Source: Clostridia bacterium (GTDB taxonomy: Bacteria; Bacillota; Clostridia; UMGS1883). From it: a stretch of DNA of 52,051 bases. Both the position numbers and the translations under genes were made by a program. Shown piece after piece: positions 25,799-34,983 of the stretch. The stretch covers positions 1 to 52,051 of the forward strand of contig JAFTOF010000004.1 of assembly GCA_017451505.1 (NCBI GenBank), given 5' to 3'. The number at the start of each line of letters is the position of its first letter. The stretch's first letter is position 1. The notes beneath the pieces were generated by a model. It did no database searches, had not been told where the DNA came from, and saw only the letters and a program-made list of their open reading frames with translations.

Positions 25799-26926
25799 AT
25801 GAGAAGAATATTTTTATTGCTTACCATATTGCTTGTAGTTTCAGTTTCCGTATCGGCTGCAGGCATCAACGGCACACCGGTAATTATTCTTAAATGCGAT
25901 GACTACAAATCAAATAATTCTGATGCCATTGCAAATTTCGAAAAGTTGTTCGGACTTTTGCAGGAGGAAAAGGTTACTGCCGCATTCGGAATTGTGGGAA
26001 ATTCCAGCAAAAGCGGTGACACGGCCACCTTTTGGGCAAACACGAAAAAGTACATAGCAAACGGCATTGAAATATGGAGCCACGGCTGGCTTCACAGAAA
26101 AAATGACGAAGGAGTGGCTGAATTTAACGGAATGCTTTCCTATGAAGAAATGAAAACCAACTTCCAAAATGTCATTGACCTTGTAGCAAAAAACACAGAT
26201 GGTTATCAGATAACTTCATTTGGAGCACCCTACAATGCTACAAGCTCAGAATGCCTTGGTATGATTCAGCAGGATTTCCCTCAGATTGAGGCACTCTTTT
26301 TCACAAGTAAGGAGCCTGCGACAAAGGCAGTACGCCTGACAAACTCAATGAAGATTGAAGTTGGCACAAGCATTGCAAATTATAATACTTTTCTTCAAAG
26401 CTATAACAGCGAGCTTGATTATGCGGTAATTCAATCCCATCCGGGTAATTTCAGCGATACATCAAGAAACGCTTATCGTGATATGATTAAATTTCTCAAA
26501 AGCAAAAACTCTGTTTTCATGACACCTACCCAGTACGCAAATTATACTAAAGATTTAGCTTCTTATCGCAGTACTCCGCAGGAAAAGATTGCGGTGTTGT
26601 GCTACAATAAAATAGTACAGTTTGACACTCTGCCAATGATTGAAGACGGCAGAACCCTCGTTCCCATGCGTGCGTTGGCTGAAAGCCTTGGATGCTTTGT
26701 TGCATGGGACAATGAGGAGCAGAAGGTTACCGTTATCGGGAACGCTGACGACGTTGTACTTACAATCGGCAGTAACAAAGCCTATGTAGGCGAAAAAGAA
26801 GTAACCCTTGATGTGCCTGCAAAAATAGTAAACGGAAGAACCATGATTCCCCTCAGATTCGTAGCCGAGGCATTTGGTGCCGAGGTACAATGGGACGGTG
26901 CAATGAACATGGCAATTATAAAGTAA
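25799..26926 (+). CDS. Secreted polysaccharide deacetylase-like protein with copper-amine-oxidase-type repeats
   Basis: This 375-residue protein starts with a signal peptide (RRIFLLLTILLVVSVSVSA). A NodB-like deacetylase domain follows, with ILKCDDYKSNN giving the catalytic Asp pair and WSHGWLH the metal His pair, then SFGAPYN and AVIQSHPG. It ends in two copper amine oxidase N-terminal-type repeats (LVPMRALAESLG and MIPLRFVAEAFG), which clostridia use for wall or matrix attachment. It likely modifies N-acetylated polysaccharide at the cell surface. The ATG at 25799 has AAGGAG 9 bases ahead; a TTG at 25790 abuts that site. Confidence 0.85.
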   Translation: MRRIFLLLTILLVVSVSVSAAGINGTPVIILKCDDYKSNNSDAIANFEKLFGLLQEEKVTAAFGIVGNSSKSGDTATFWANTKKYIANGIEIWSHGWLHRKNDEGVAEFNGMLSYEEMKTNFQNVIDLVAKNTDGYQITSFGAPYNATSSECLGMIQQDFPQIEALFFTSKEPATKAVRLTNSMKIEVGTSIANYNTFLQSYNSELDYAVIQSHPGNFSDTSRNAYRDMIKFLKSKNSVFMTPTQYANYTKDLASYRSTPQEKIAVLCYNKIVQFDTLPMIEDGRTLVPMRALAESLGCFVAWDNEEQKVTVIGNADDVVLTIGSNKAYVGEKEVTLDVPAKIVNGRTMIPLRFVAEAFGAEVQWDGAMNMAIIK

Positions 26927-26937
26927 ATAAAAACAAC

Positions 26938-26981
26938 AAAAAACCCAATCCCTGCTTTAATCTGCATCGGATTGGGTTTTT
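26938..26981. terminator. Terminator between deacetylase and mtaB
   Basis: AAAAAACCCAATCC pairs with GGATTGGGTTTTTT, with T-runs on both strands. It serves the two converging genes. Confidence 0.9.
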
Positions 26982-26987
26982 TACATA

Positions 26988-28277
26988 TTACTTTATTATT
27001 TCGCCGTATATTTTTCCGTCTTTATATTCTGTTATTTTCACGCTTCGGATTTCGCCTGTGAGGTCTTCGCCGCCTTTTGCGTAAATACGCAGGTAGTTTC
27101 CTGCAAGCCCCTGAATGTATTCACCCTCTGTCTGCTCAAACAGTACCGCAAGGCTCTGCCCGATGAAGCTCTTTTCAACTTCTTTTGCAATTTCTTCGGT
27201 CAAAGTGGTAAGCTTTGCCGCACGTTCTTCACGGATACTATGGGGAATCTGTTCCATTCGTGCCGCTACAGTTCCACTCCGCTCGGAATAAGGGAATACG
27301 TGTACCTTTAAAAAGTGTGCTTTTTTCACAAATTCCATAGTTTCAAGAAATTCTTCGTCGCTTTCTTCGGGAAATCCGCAGATAATATCCGTAGTAATAC
27401 CGCAATCGGGCATTGCCGCCCTTATTCTTTCCAGTGTATCAAGATATTCCTCTGCACTATATTTTCTGTTCATGCGTTTAAGCACACTTGTGCTTCCGCT
27501 CTGGAGGGATATATGAAAATGACGGCACATTTTCTTTTCATTAGCAATGAAATCTATAAATTCGTTATTAAAAATGTTTGGCGAAATACTGCTTAGGCGG
27601 ACTCTTTCTATGCCCTCCACCTTGCAGACTTCTTTTATAACATTTTTCAGAGTATTGCCATCCTTTAGATCCTTACCGTAGGAAGCAACGCTGATTCCCG
27701 TCAGCACTATTTCGCGAAAGCCTGCCTCTGCCAGCCTCTTTGCTTCGGGTATAATGTTCTCAAGGCTTCGGCTTCGTACAGGTCCGCGTGCATAGGGCAC
27801 TATGCAGTAAGAACAGAAATTATCGCAGCCATCCTGAATTTTTATATAGGCACGCGTACGCTCACATCTGCCCTCGCACTCTAATTCTTCATAGTCCCTT
27901 TCTCTCATAATATCACAAAGAAGGTCTATATCCTCGCCTTTTATTTTAGCTTCCACAATGCGGCATATATGAGCACGATTAGCCGTACCCAGCACCACAT
28001 CCGCCTCGCTCATATTTTTAACTTCCTCAGCTTTAGTCTGTGCATAGCAGCCTGTCACTGCAACAACTGCATCGGGGTTTTGCTTTTTTGCACGGCGTAT
28101 TATCTGTCTGCTCTTTCTCTCCCCTATATTCGTTATTGCACAGGTGTTAATTACATATGCATCGCATTTTTCCGAAAAGTTTCCGATTTCCCAACCGCTG
28201 TCGGAAAATATTTTTGCATAGCAGTCTATCTCATACTGATTCACTTTACAGCCCAATGCATAAAATGAAACCTTCAT
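26988..28277 (-). CDS. mtaB: tRNA t6A37 methylthiotransferase
   Basis: This 429-residue radical-SAM enzyme adds a methylthio group to t6A37 of tRNAs. The N-terminal UPF0004 domain has cysteines in GCKVNQYE, NTCAIT and VTGCYAQ for one [4Fe-4S] cluster. The radical-SAM motif is CDNFCSYC near residue 149, and a C-terminal TRAM-like beta domain covers about 365-429. The start shares a base with the stop of the Nudix gene. It is last in a three-gene operon with the Nudix hydrolase and a methyltransferase. Confidence 0.92.
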   Translation of the reverse strand: MKVSFYALGCKVNQYEIDCYAKIFSDSGWEIGNFSEKCDAYVINTCAITNIGERKSRQIIRRAKKQNPDAVVAVTGCYAQTKAEEVKNMSEADVVLGTANRAHICRIVEAKIKGEDIDLLCDIMRERDYEELECEGRCERTRAYIKIQDGCDNFCSYCIVPYARGPVRSRSLENIIPEAKRLAEAGFREIVLTGISVASYGKDLKDGNTLKNVIKEVCKVEGIERVRLSSISPNIFNNEFIDFIANEKKMCRHFHISLQSGSTSVLKRMNRKYSAEEYLDTLERIRAAMPDCGITTDIICGFPEESDEEFLETMEFVKKAHFLKVHVFPYSERSGTVAARMEQIPHSIREERAAKLTTLTEEIAKEVEKSFIGQSLAVLFEQTEGEYIQGLAGNYLRIYAKGGEDLTGEIRSVKITEYKDGKIYGEIIK

Positions 28278-28822
28278 TAAATCATTCCTCTGTTTTTCAT
28301 TTCGTTTACCTTTAAAATCGCAATACAGGTTTTTGCATCTACGATTTCACCGCTCAGTACTTTGTCAGTAACTTCGGAAAGAGGCACTCTTTCAAGCTCC
28401 ATAAATTCATCCTCATCGCGGTTTACACTGCCTTCGTATAAATCTGTTGCCAAATACATATGAACAACCTCTCCGCAAAAACCGGGAGTGGGATACATTT
28501 TGCCCATATATGTGTAATTTTTTGCACAATACCCTGTTTCTTCCTCAAGTTCACGCTTTCCGCATTCCAAGGGGTCTTCTCCGTAATGGAGCTTTCCTGC
28601 AGGAATTTCATATGTATTTGTATCAAAGGGACGGCGGTACTGCCATTCCATAATGATAGTTCCGTCGTCAAACAGCGGAACTACACACACACCGCCGGGA
28701 TGCTCCACAAGCTCTCTTGTGGCAAGATTGCCCGAGGGTGTTGTCACCGTGTCTACACGGAGGTTTATTACCTCGCCCTTAAAAACATACTCTTTTTTTA
28801 CTGTCTTTTCGCTAAAATCCAT
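28277..28822 (-). CDS. Nudix hydrolase, ADP-ribose pyrophosphatase-like
   Basis: This 181-residue protein has the Nudix box GKLHYGEDPLECGKRELEEETGY near residue 75, and EWQYRRPFDTNTYEIPAG before it is typical of ADP-ribose pyrophosphatases. It probably hydrolyses ADP-ribose to AMP and ribose 5-phosphate in the cytoplasm. Its start and stop each overlap the neighbouring gene by one base (TAATG), so translation is coupled through the operon. Confidence 0.88.
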   Translation of the reverse strand: MDFSEKTVKKEYVFKGEVINLRVDTVTTPSGNLATRELVEHPGGVCVVPLFDDGTIIMEWQYRRPFDTNTYEIPAGKLHYGEDPLECGKRELEEETGYCAKNYTYMGKMYPTPGFCGEVVHMYLATDLYEGSVNRDEDEFMELERVPLSEVTDKVLSGEIVDAKTCIAILKVNEMKNRGMI

Positions 28823-29958
28823 TATTCTGCCTCCAGCTTTATAAGTGTCTCAAGCTTGGGATTAATACCCAACATCTTTTTCAATTCATAATATTCGTGT
28901 GTTGCTTTTTTTGCATTCTTGCCGTCTTTAAATGCTTTTATAAGAAGATTCTTCGGTGTTTCCACAGGCGAAATATATTCCTGTGCCGTGACGGAATATC
29001 CCGAAGCCTCAAGAAGCAGGCAACGAAGCGAATCCGTAAGCAAATCCGCCTGTCGTGCTTTAAATATGCCATATTTTAAAAGGGGAGTAAAAGGTTCATA
29101 AGAGTACTGACCAAGAAGCTCTTTGTGGCAACAAGGAACGGCAAAAATCGCCTTTGCCCCTGCATTGATTGCCGCACCAATTGCCATATCGGTAGCAGTG
29201 TCGCAGGCGTGCAGGCTGATAACCACATCGGGTTTTCTTTCAGGAGTGTAGGTAGTCAAATCCGCCTTTACAAAAGTCATATTATTATATCCTAAATTTT
29301 TTGCACTTTTCTTTGAAGCCTCTATAACAATCTCGGAATAGTCAACTCCTGTCACGTGACAATCTTTTTTAAGCACGTCCTTCAAATAGTAATTAAGTGC
29401 GAAAGAAAGATAGCTTTTTCCGCAGGCACAGTCAAGCACCTCAATTTTTCCGTCAAGCTTTTTTAGGTAGTCGGAGATAAGCTCCACGAAATGGTCTATC
29501 TGATTATATTTTCGCACCATATCATTTTTTATTTTTCCGTTCTGCCCCATTATGCCTATTTCTTTAAGCAAATCGTTTGCCTTGGGAGGAGCTATGAGGT
29601 ACTGCCGCTCTCCTACGGTGGCGGTAGTATTTTTTTCTATCGGTGCAATGTCGTCGTATTTAAGGGTTACGTTTCTGTCATCGGCAGTTATTATTGCATC
29701 TGTGCCGCGTTCTTTATATACAAGCACCATTGCATCGTATTCTCTGGCAATATTCTCAATTTCTTTCCACTCAAAATCTTTCTTTGTCCCCGAAAAGGAA
29801 AGAACAAGCTTTTCCCCGTCTTTTTTTACTGATGCGGGGAACTGCTTCGTCCCCGATTTAAAGCTTATGTTCATTTCAATGAAGTATTCTCCATCGCCAA
29901 AGCGTGCTTTAAGCATCTGCAAATAAAAGGAAAGCTTATTTATTGAATTTGATTTCAT
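28822..29958 (-). CDS. SAM-dependent methyltransferase
   Basis: This 378-residue protein has a variable N-terminal half and a C-terminal Rossmann methyltransferase. Motif I is VLDCACGKSYLSFAL near residue 176, followed by GVDYS, VISLHACDTATD near 255 and FAVPCCHKELL. The CCH and HACDTATD features match a family related to Methyltransf_32 enzymes, probably acting on RNA. The substrate is unknown; its companions MtaB and a nucleotide-clearing Nudix enzyme agree with RNA modification. The ATG at 29958 follows GGGTGG; a GTG at 29967 overlaps that site. Confidence 0.8.
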   Translation of the reverse strand: MKSNSINKLSFYLQMLKARFGDGEYFIEMNISFKSGTKQFPASVKKDGEKLVLSFSGTKKDFEWKEIENIAREYDAMVLVYKERGTDAIITADDRNVTLKYDDIAPIEKNTTATVGERQYLIAPPKANDLLKEIGIMGQNGKIKNDMVRKYNQIDHFVELISDYLKKLDGKIEVLDCACGKSYLSFALNYYLKDVLKKDCHVTGVDYSEIVIEASKKSAKNLGYNNMTFVKADLTTYTPERKPDVVISLHACDTATDMAIGAAINAGAKAIFAVPCCHKELLGQYSYEPFTPLLKYGIFKARQADLLTDSLRCLLLEASGYSVTAQEYISPVETPKNLLIKAFKDGKNAKKATHEYYELKKMLGINPKLETLIKLEAE

Positions 29959-29989
29959 AACTACCACCCAAGTGTAAAAGAATGTAGCG

Positions 29990-30024
29990 GGGATGTAAAA
30001 AAAGTCAAACTTTTTACATCCCCG
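29990..30024. terminator. Terminator downstream of glmS
   Basis: GGGGATGTAAAAA pairs with TTTTTACATCCCC around AGTCAAAC-like loop bases. T-rich sequence lies beyond. It separates glmS from the methyltransferase operon, which must then have a promoter inside or just after it. Confidence 0.75.
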
Positions 30025-30059
30025 AATTTTTCAATTTTGTGTTTGCGAATAAGCCGCCT

Positions 30060-31847
30060 TTACTCTACTGTTACTGATTTAGCAAGATTTCTGGGCTTAT
30101 CAATATCGCATCCGCGGATAAGTGCCGCATAATATGCAAGATACTGCATAGGAAGTGCACTTACAAGAGGTGCAAACATTTCATCAACATCGCCGATAAC
30201 AATCTGGTCGCTGTGTGCACTGATTCTCTTAAGAGAAATGGTAAGCACCTTAGCACCTCTGGAGCGAACCTCTTTAATGTTACTGCGTGTATTAAGGTTT
30301 ACCGCCTCCCTGGTAATAAATGCAACCACGGGAGTATCCTTTTCAATAAGGGCGATTGTGCCGTGCTTAAGTTCACCTGCGGCAAAGCCCTCCGCCTGAA
30401 TATATGAAATTTCTTTTATTTTCAGTGCCGCTTCAAGACAGATATAATAGTCGGTACTTCTGCCGATATAGAAGCAGTTACGAGTTGTTGCAAAAAATTC
30501 CTTTGAAAGCTCGTGGAAAAGCTCACGGTTGTTACACAGGCTTTCCATAACAGTTGCTGTCTTTGCAAGCTCGTATTTAAGGTTCATGGGATTATCGGAA
30601 AGAGCATTTGCAAGTACTGCAAGAACTGCCATCTGTGCAGTGTATGCCTTAGTAGATGCAACTGCAATTTCAGGGCCTGCATGAAGAATCATAGTATGGT
30701 CTGCTTCTCTGGAAAGAGTAGAGCCTTTTACATTGGTAATTGTAAGACACTTATGTCCCATTTCCTTTACCTTTACCAAAACTGCACGGCTGTCTGCCGT
30801 TTCACCGCTTTGGGAGATAAAGATAAAGAAGGGTTTCTTTGAAAGGAGCGGCATATTATGCACAAATTCGCTGGCAATATAGCTCATAGTGGGTATTTTT
30901 GCAAGCTGCTCTATATACGTCTGCCCTACAAGACCTGCATGGTAGCTCGTTCCGCAGGCAATAATATAAATTCTGTCACTTGCCTTGATATCCTTTATAA
31001 TATCCTTATCCACAACAAGGTTTCCATCTTCATCGGAATACTGCTGCATAATTCTGCGGATAACAAGGGGCTGTTCTTCAATTTCTTTAAGCATGAAATG
31101 GGGGTATGTGCCCTTTTCCGTATCGGAAACATCAATTTCTGCATGGAAGCTGTCACGCTCCACCTTCTTTGCATATGATGTAAATATTTCAATGCTGTCA
31201 CGGGTAATTACCGCAAATTCTTTATCATGAATTTCATAGAATGTATCAGTATTTGCAATCATCGCCATGGCATCAGAGCCAATCATGTTGAATCCATCAC
31301 CCTTACCTACCAGAAGAGGGGACTTATTCTTTACGGCGTAGATTGTGTTCATATCTTCTTTATCAATGATTGCAAGGGCAAAAGAGCCTTCAAGCTCTCC
31401 TATAATATGTGCGATTGCAACCTTAACATCTTTGTCTTCTTTAACAAATTTTTCCAAAAGATGCACAATAACTTCTGTATCTGTGTCACTGTTAAACTTA
31501 ACACCTTCAAGATAGTGTTTTCTAAGTGCAGCCTCGTTTTCAATAATACCGTTGTGTACCAGAGTAAAACGGTTAGCGGCATGAGGATGTGCGTTATTTT
31601 CTGTGGGTTTGCCGTGGGTTGCCCATCGGGTATGGCCTATGCCGATGGTTTCAGTCATTTTTTTGCCGCCATCTGTCTTTTTTATAAGATTTTCAAGCTT
31701 GCCCACAGCTTTATGAAGCTGTACCTTGCCATTTTCAGCCACGGCTATACCTGCTGAATCATAGCCTCTGTATTCAAGCTTGGAAAGCCCCTCAAGAAGG
31801 ATGGGAGCTGCATTTTTATCACCTATGTAACCAACTATACCACACAT
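30060..31847 (-). CDS. glmS: Glucosamine-6-phosphate synthase (isomerizing)
   Basis: This 595-residue enzyme makes glucosamine 6-phosphate from fructose 6-phosphate and glutamine, the first step to peptidoglycan amino sugars. The start is fixed at 31847 by the N-terminal nucleophile Cys in MCGIVGYIG. The glutaminase domain (GHTRWATHG, VHNGIIEN) is followed by two SIS sugar-isomerase domains (SQSGETADS near 340 and VASTKAYTAQ near 390). It closes with the C-terminal KSVTVE. AGGAAG lies upstream. The leader lacks room and motifs for a glmS ribozyme, having only a small hairpin at 31868-31895. Confidence 0.95.
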   Translation of the reverse strand: MCGIVGYIGDKNAAPILLEGLSKLEYRGYDSAGIAVAENGKVQLHKAVGKLENLIKKTDGGKKMTETIGIGHTRWATHGKPTENNAHPHAANRFTLVHNGIIENEAALRKHYLEGVKFNSDTDTEVIVHLLEKFVKEDKDVKVAIAHIIGELEGSFALAIIDKEDMNTIYAVKNKSPLLVGKGDGFNMIGSDAMAMIANTDTFYEIHDKEFAVITRDSIEIFTSYAKKVERDSFHAEIDVSDTEKGTYPHFMLKEIEEQPLVIRRIMQQYSDEDGNLVVDKDIIKDIKASDRIYIIACGTSYHAGLVGQTYIEQLAKIPTMSYIASEFVHNMPLLSKKPFFIFISQSGETADSRAVLVKVKEMGHKCLTITNVKGSTLSREADHTMILHAGPEIAVASTKAYTAQMAVLAVLANALSDNPMNLKYELAKTATVMESLCNNRELFHELSKEFFATTRNCFYIGRSTDYYICLEAALKIKEISYIQAEGFAAGELKHGTIALIEKDTPVVAFITREAVNLNTRSNIKEVRSRGAKVLTISLKRISAHSDQIVIGDVDEMFAPLVSALPMQYLAYYAALIRGCDIDKPRNLAKSVTVE

Positions 31848-31917
31848 AATTATCTTCCTTTCAGACCGCCGAAACGAAGCAAACTCAATTTCGGCTGACA
31901 ATAATCCTACAAAGTAT

Positions 31918-31946
31918 ATCATACCATACAGCATATTAAATTTCAA
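31918..31946 (-). promoter_or_regulatory. Promoter of glmS
   Basis: On the minus strand TTGAAA (31941-31946) and TATGAT (31918-31923) are separated by 17 bp. The roughly 65-base leader includes a GCCGAAA/TTTCGGC hairpin (31868-31895) just before the ribosome site. Confidence 0.8.
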
Positions 31947-32093
31947 TTGTTTTTTCAGCTGTTTTTAAAAAATTGCTCTGTTAAACTGCTCGCATCTAAA
32001 CTAATTATTTTTGGCATTTTTGAAAAAAACAGTAGATTTTTCTCCCGATATCCATTATAATAATATTATTCAGAAAAAGAAAGGGTGATTTCT

Positions 32094-32576
32094 ATGAAAA
32101 ACAAAATCTTATCGCTTCTTGAATCGGACAGTCGTCTGACTTCATCCAAAATTGCGGTTATGCTTGGTATAGAGGAGGGTGAAGTAAAGGCCGCCATAAA
32201 GGAGCTGGAAGATGAGAACGTCATCCTTGGCTATAAGACCATTATAAACTGGGAACTGGCAGGCAGAGAAACCACTACTGCCAATATTGAAATTAAGCTT
32301 ACGCCTCAGCGTGGCGGCGGATTTGATACTGTTGCCGAGCGTATTTACAAGTTCCCTCAGGTAAAATCTGTCACACTCATGTCAGGTGCGTATGACCTTC
32401 TCGTAACCGTTGAGGGTAAAAGCTTGAAAGAGGTTGCAATGTTTGTGTCCGAAAGACTTGCACCAATGGAAAGCGTTGTTTCCACGGCAACTCATTTCGA
32501 GCTTAAGACCTATAAAAAGGACGGCATTTTCTTCACCGAAAAGGAAGAAGATAACCGGGAGGTTATCAGCATATGA
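32094..32576 (+). CDS. Lrp/AsnC-family transcriptional regulator
   Basis: This 160-residue protein has an N-terminal winged helix (residues about 1-55, LTSSKIAVMLGIEEGEVKAAIKELE) and a C-terminal RAM effector domain (FPQVKSVTLMSGAYDLLVTVEG). It probably senses an amino acid. Its stop overlaps the start of an aminotransferase, so it likely controls that gene or its pathway. The ATG at 32094 follows AAAGGG; the GTG at 32085 lies in that site. A TATAAT at 32056-32061 is a plausible -10 with a weak -35. Confidence 0.88.
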   Translation: MKNKILSLLESDSRLTSSKIAVMLGIEEGEVKAAIKELEDENVILGYKTIINWELAGRETTTANIEIKLTPQRGGGFDTVAERIYKFPQVKSVTLMSGAYDLLVTVEGKSLKEVAMFVSERLAPMESVVSTATHFELKTYKKDGIFFTEKEEDNREVISI

Positions 32577-33748
32577 TGGATTATTCAAAACTAATATCGG
32601 AAAACATTTCTTCCCTTGCACCCAGCGGTATCCGAAAATTTTTCGACGTTGCCGCTGAAATGAAGGATGTAATCTCCTTGGGCGTAGGCGAACCGGACTT
32701 CGTTACTCCCTGGGCTGTGAGAGAAGCAGGCATTTATTCCCTTGAAAAGGGACGCACTCACTACAGTGCAAACAGCGGTCTTATAGAGCTTAGAAAAGAA
32801 ATATGCACATATCTTATGCGAAAATATAACCTCCACTACAATCCAAAGACAGAAACACTTGTTACAGTAGGCGGCAGCGAAGCTATAGACCTTCTTATCC
32901 GTGCAATCATTTCCCCCGGTGACGAGGTTCTGATTCCCGAGCCGTGCTTCGTTTGCTACAAGCCCTGCACAATTATGGCAGGCGGCACACCCGTCACAAT
33001 TCAGACGGAGGAAAAGGATAATTTCAAACTGACCGCTGAAAAGCTGATTGAAAAGATCACACCAAAGTCAAAGCTTCTTATCCTTCCCTTTCCCAATAAT
33101 CCGACTGGAGCAGTAATGGATAGAGAGGACCTCGAAAAGATTGCAAAAGTTGTAAAAGAACATAATCTCTTTGTTCTATCGGACGAAATTTACGGCGAGC
33201 TTAATTATACGGGAAATCCGCACGTTCCCTTTGCCTCAATAGAGGATATGTGGGAAAGAACAGTAACGGTAAACGGCTTCAGTAAGGCGTTTGCAATGAC
33301 GGGTTGGCGTCTTGGCTATGCCTGCGGTCCTGAGCCTGTTATTAAGCAGATGACGAAAATTCATCAGTACGCAATTATGTGTGCTCCCACGACAAGCCAG
33401 TATGCGGCTATTGAGGCAATGCGGAGTTGCGATGATGAAGTTGAATATATGCGTAGTGAATACGACCACCGCCGCCGTGTTATGGTAAACGGTTTCAGGG
33501 AAATGGGACTTAGCTGTTTTGAACCCCTCGGTGCGTTTTACGTATTTCCCAACATAAGTGCTACGGGATTAAGCAGTGAGGAATTTGCCACAAAGCTCCT
33601 TTATGAAAAGAAGGTAGCCGTAGTACCCGGCACAGCTTTTGGTGAAAGCGGCGAAGGCTTTATCCGTTGCAGTTATGCTTACAGTATTAAAAATATTGAA
33701 AGAGCACTGGAGAGAATAGGCGAATTTGTACAGGAATATGTTAGATAA
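32573..33748 (+). CDS. PLP-dependent class I aminotransferase
   Basis: This 391-residue enzyme is of the AspC/PatA-type fold I group. The PLP-binding lysine is in NGFSKAFAMTGWRLGY near residue 240. PFPNNPTGAV near 170, SDEIYGELNY near 203 and the arginine of GFIRCSYAY near 365 complete the site. It transfers amino groups between amino and keto acids; aromatic or alanine substrates are likely, but the substrate cannot be read from sequence. GGAGG lies about 10 bases before the ATG, within the regulator gene, giving translational coupling to the Lrp-type protein. Confidence 0.9.
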   Translation: MMDYSKLISENISSLAPSGIRKFFDVAAEMKDVISLGVGEPDFVTPWAVREAGIYSLEKGRTHYSANSGLIELRKEICTYLMRKYNLHYNPKTETLVTVGGSEAIDLLIRAIISPGDEVLIPEPCFVCYKPCTIMAGGTPVTIQTEEKDNFKLTAEKLIEKITPKSKLLILPFPNNPTGAVMDREDLEKIAKVVKEHNLFVLSDEIYGELNYTGNPHVPFASIEDMWERTVTVNGFSKAFAMTGWRLGYACGPEPVIKQMTKIHQYAIMCAPTTSQYAAIEAMRSCDDEVEYMRSEYDHRRRVMVNGFREMGLSCFEPLGAFYVFPNISATGLSSEEFATKLLYEKKVAVVPGTAFGESGEGFIRCSYAYSIKNIERALERIGEFVQEYVR

Positions 33749-33754
33749 AATAAT

Positions 33755-33790
33755 GGCTGTAAAAAGGTTAAACTTTTTACAGCCACTTTT
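33755..33790. terminator. Terminator after the aminotransferase
   Basis: GGCTGTAAAAAG pairs with CTTTTTACAGCC around GTTAAA, followed by ACTTTTTTATC. The opposing gene ends at 33791, so it serves both sides. Confidence 0.88.
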
Positions 33791-34171
33791 TTATCTTATC
33801 TCATATCCGCCCTTAATCATAATAAGACAGTTTGTTAAGGCTTTTACTCCTCTGCCGTCATTTACGGGAACTATAAGCAGGTGGTTTCCCTGCACCGTGA
33901 TGCCGTCGGCAAGGTCATAACCCATAGTGACATCGCTTACTCCGCCCTTTTGAGTTCCAATAATGGTACATTCCCCCTGACGGAGAATCATTTCTGTACC
34001 TGCAGTGCCGTACACACTCTTTCCCTGAGGAACTTCCACAACGTTAAAGCGTGTCATTTGCTCAAGATAGCTTTTAGTCACAAGCGGGTCCTCATTTGTC
34101 CCAGGCTGTGCGGCATATGCTGCCGCAAACACACCTACAGCACTTAAAATAATCGCCAAAGTCTTTTTCAT
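33791..34171 (-). CDS. Conserved exported protein of unknown function
   Basis: This 126-residue protein has a signal sequence (KKTLAIILSAVGVFAAAYA). An extracellular beta-rich part follows, with DPLVTKSYLEQ, GTEMILRQGECTIIG, GVSDVTMGYDLADG and NHLLIVPVNDGRGV. This pattern is conserved in many spore-forming clostridia without a known activity. The ATG at 34171 is preceded by AAAGGA at a long spacing of about 11; the GTG at 34180 is a weaker option. It is last in the nnr, toxin-antitoxin operon. Confidence 0.75.
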   Translation of the reverse strand: MKKTLAIILSAVGVFAAAYAAQPGTNEDPLVTKSYLEQMTRFNVVEVPQGKSVYGTAGTEMILRQGECTIIGTQKGGVSDVTMGYDLADGITVQGNHLLIVPVNDGRGVKALTNCLIMIKGGYEIR

Positions 34172-34187
34172 TCGTAACACAATCCTT

Positions 34188-34538
34188 TCAGTTTTCTACC
34201 AATCCGAAGCTGACGGAAATGGCATCATTAACCTTTATCATTTGCAGTTCATCTAATTTACCGATTTTCTCCCTGAGCCGCTGTTTGTCTATGGTTCTGA
34301 CCTGTTCAAGAAGTATTACACTGTCACGACTAAGGCCGTACTTCTGTGCGTCAAGCTCAATATGGGTGGGAAGCTTTGCCTTATTAATCTTACTGGTTAT
34401 TGCCGCGGCAATAACCGTCGGGCTATATTTATTTCCCACGTCATTTTGAACCACCAATACAGGTCTTATACCTCCTTGCTCCGAGCCTACAACGGGACTT
34501 AAATCAGCATAAAAAATATCACCGCGTTTTACAATCAA
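34188..34538 (-). CDS. MazF/NdoA-type endoribonuclease toxin
   Basis: This 116-residue protein is a PemK/MazF-fold mRNA interferase. It shows [31 protein letters not shown] at its N-terminus, then [17 protein letters not shown] and [13 protein letters not shown]. It cuts single-stranded RNA at short sequence sites and is held by the antitoxin encoded 24 bases upstream. The close match to the chromosomal Bacillus EndoA group suggests a stress-response module rather than a plasmid system. The length is normal and no key residue seems missing. Confidence 0.92.
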   Translation of the reverse strand: MIVKRGDIFYADLSPVVGSEQGGIRPVLVVQNDVGNKYSPTVIAAAITSKINKAKLPTHIELDAQKYGLSRDSVILLEQVRTIDKQRLREKIGKLDELQMIKVNDAISVSFGLVEN

Positions 34539-34562
34539 GTTTCATTCCTCCGATGAAGGGAT

Positions 34563-34841
34563 TTATTCTTCCCCCAAATATTTCTCGTAGATTTCACATG
34601 CATTTTCATCGGATAACAGAGATTCATGGGCAAGTTCAAGATTTATTTCACCCATTTCCAAATATCCCTTTTTCATTTGTTCCTTCATTTCAATTTTCTT
34701 TCTTTCACCGACATACTGCTTTACTGCCAACGCCATGATTTCACTCCGTGACCGATTAAGTGTCAAGGCAATTTTATCCATCTCCTCAACTAAGCAATCG
34801 GGCAATGTGACAGATATTTTGCGATTTGTCCAAAGTTTCAT
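34563..34841 (-). CDS. Ribbon-helix-helix antitoxin, EndoAI/MazE-like
   Basis: This 92-residue protein starts with a ribbon-helix-helix DNA-binding domain (RKISVTLPDCLVEEMDKIALTLNRSRSEIMALAVKQYV). The acidic C-terminus (NACEIYEKYLGEE) is the expected toxin-binding part. It would neutralise the MazF-type toxin and repress the pair. GGGAGG lies 9 bases before the ATG. It follows nnrE-nnrD by 142 bases, an order related to the alr-ndoAI-ndoA locus of bacilli, but alr is absent here. Confidence 0.88.
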   Translation of the reverse strand: MKLWTNRKISVTLPDCLVEEMDKIALTLNRSRSEIMALAVKQYVGERKKIEMKEQMKKGYLEMGEINLELAHESLLSDENACEIYEKYLGEE

Positions 34842-34983
34842 CTGACATGCCCTCCCTTATAGCAAATATATGTCTATTATACTATATTTTCGGCAGAAGG
34901 TCAAATGTAACTTATTCCAAAACTATGTAGGCGGCTGTGCATCTACACCTTCATTATGCACATAAATTCTCAAGCTGATACAT

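Noticed and set aside
31848..32093. Possible glmS ribozyme/riboswitch upstream of glmS
   Set aside because: The predicted transcript leader is only about 65 bases with one simple hairpin. The ribozyme core needs more length and motifs I could not find.
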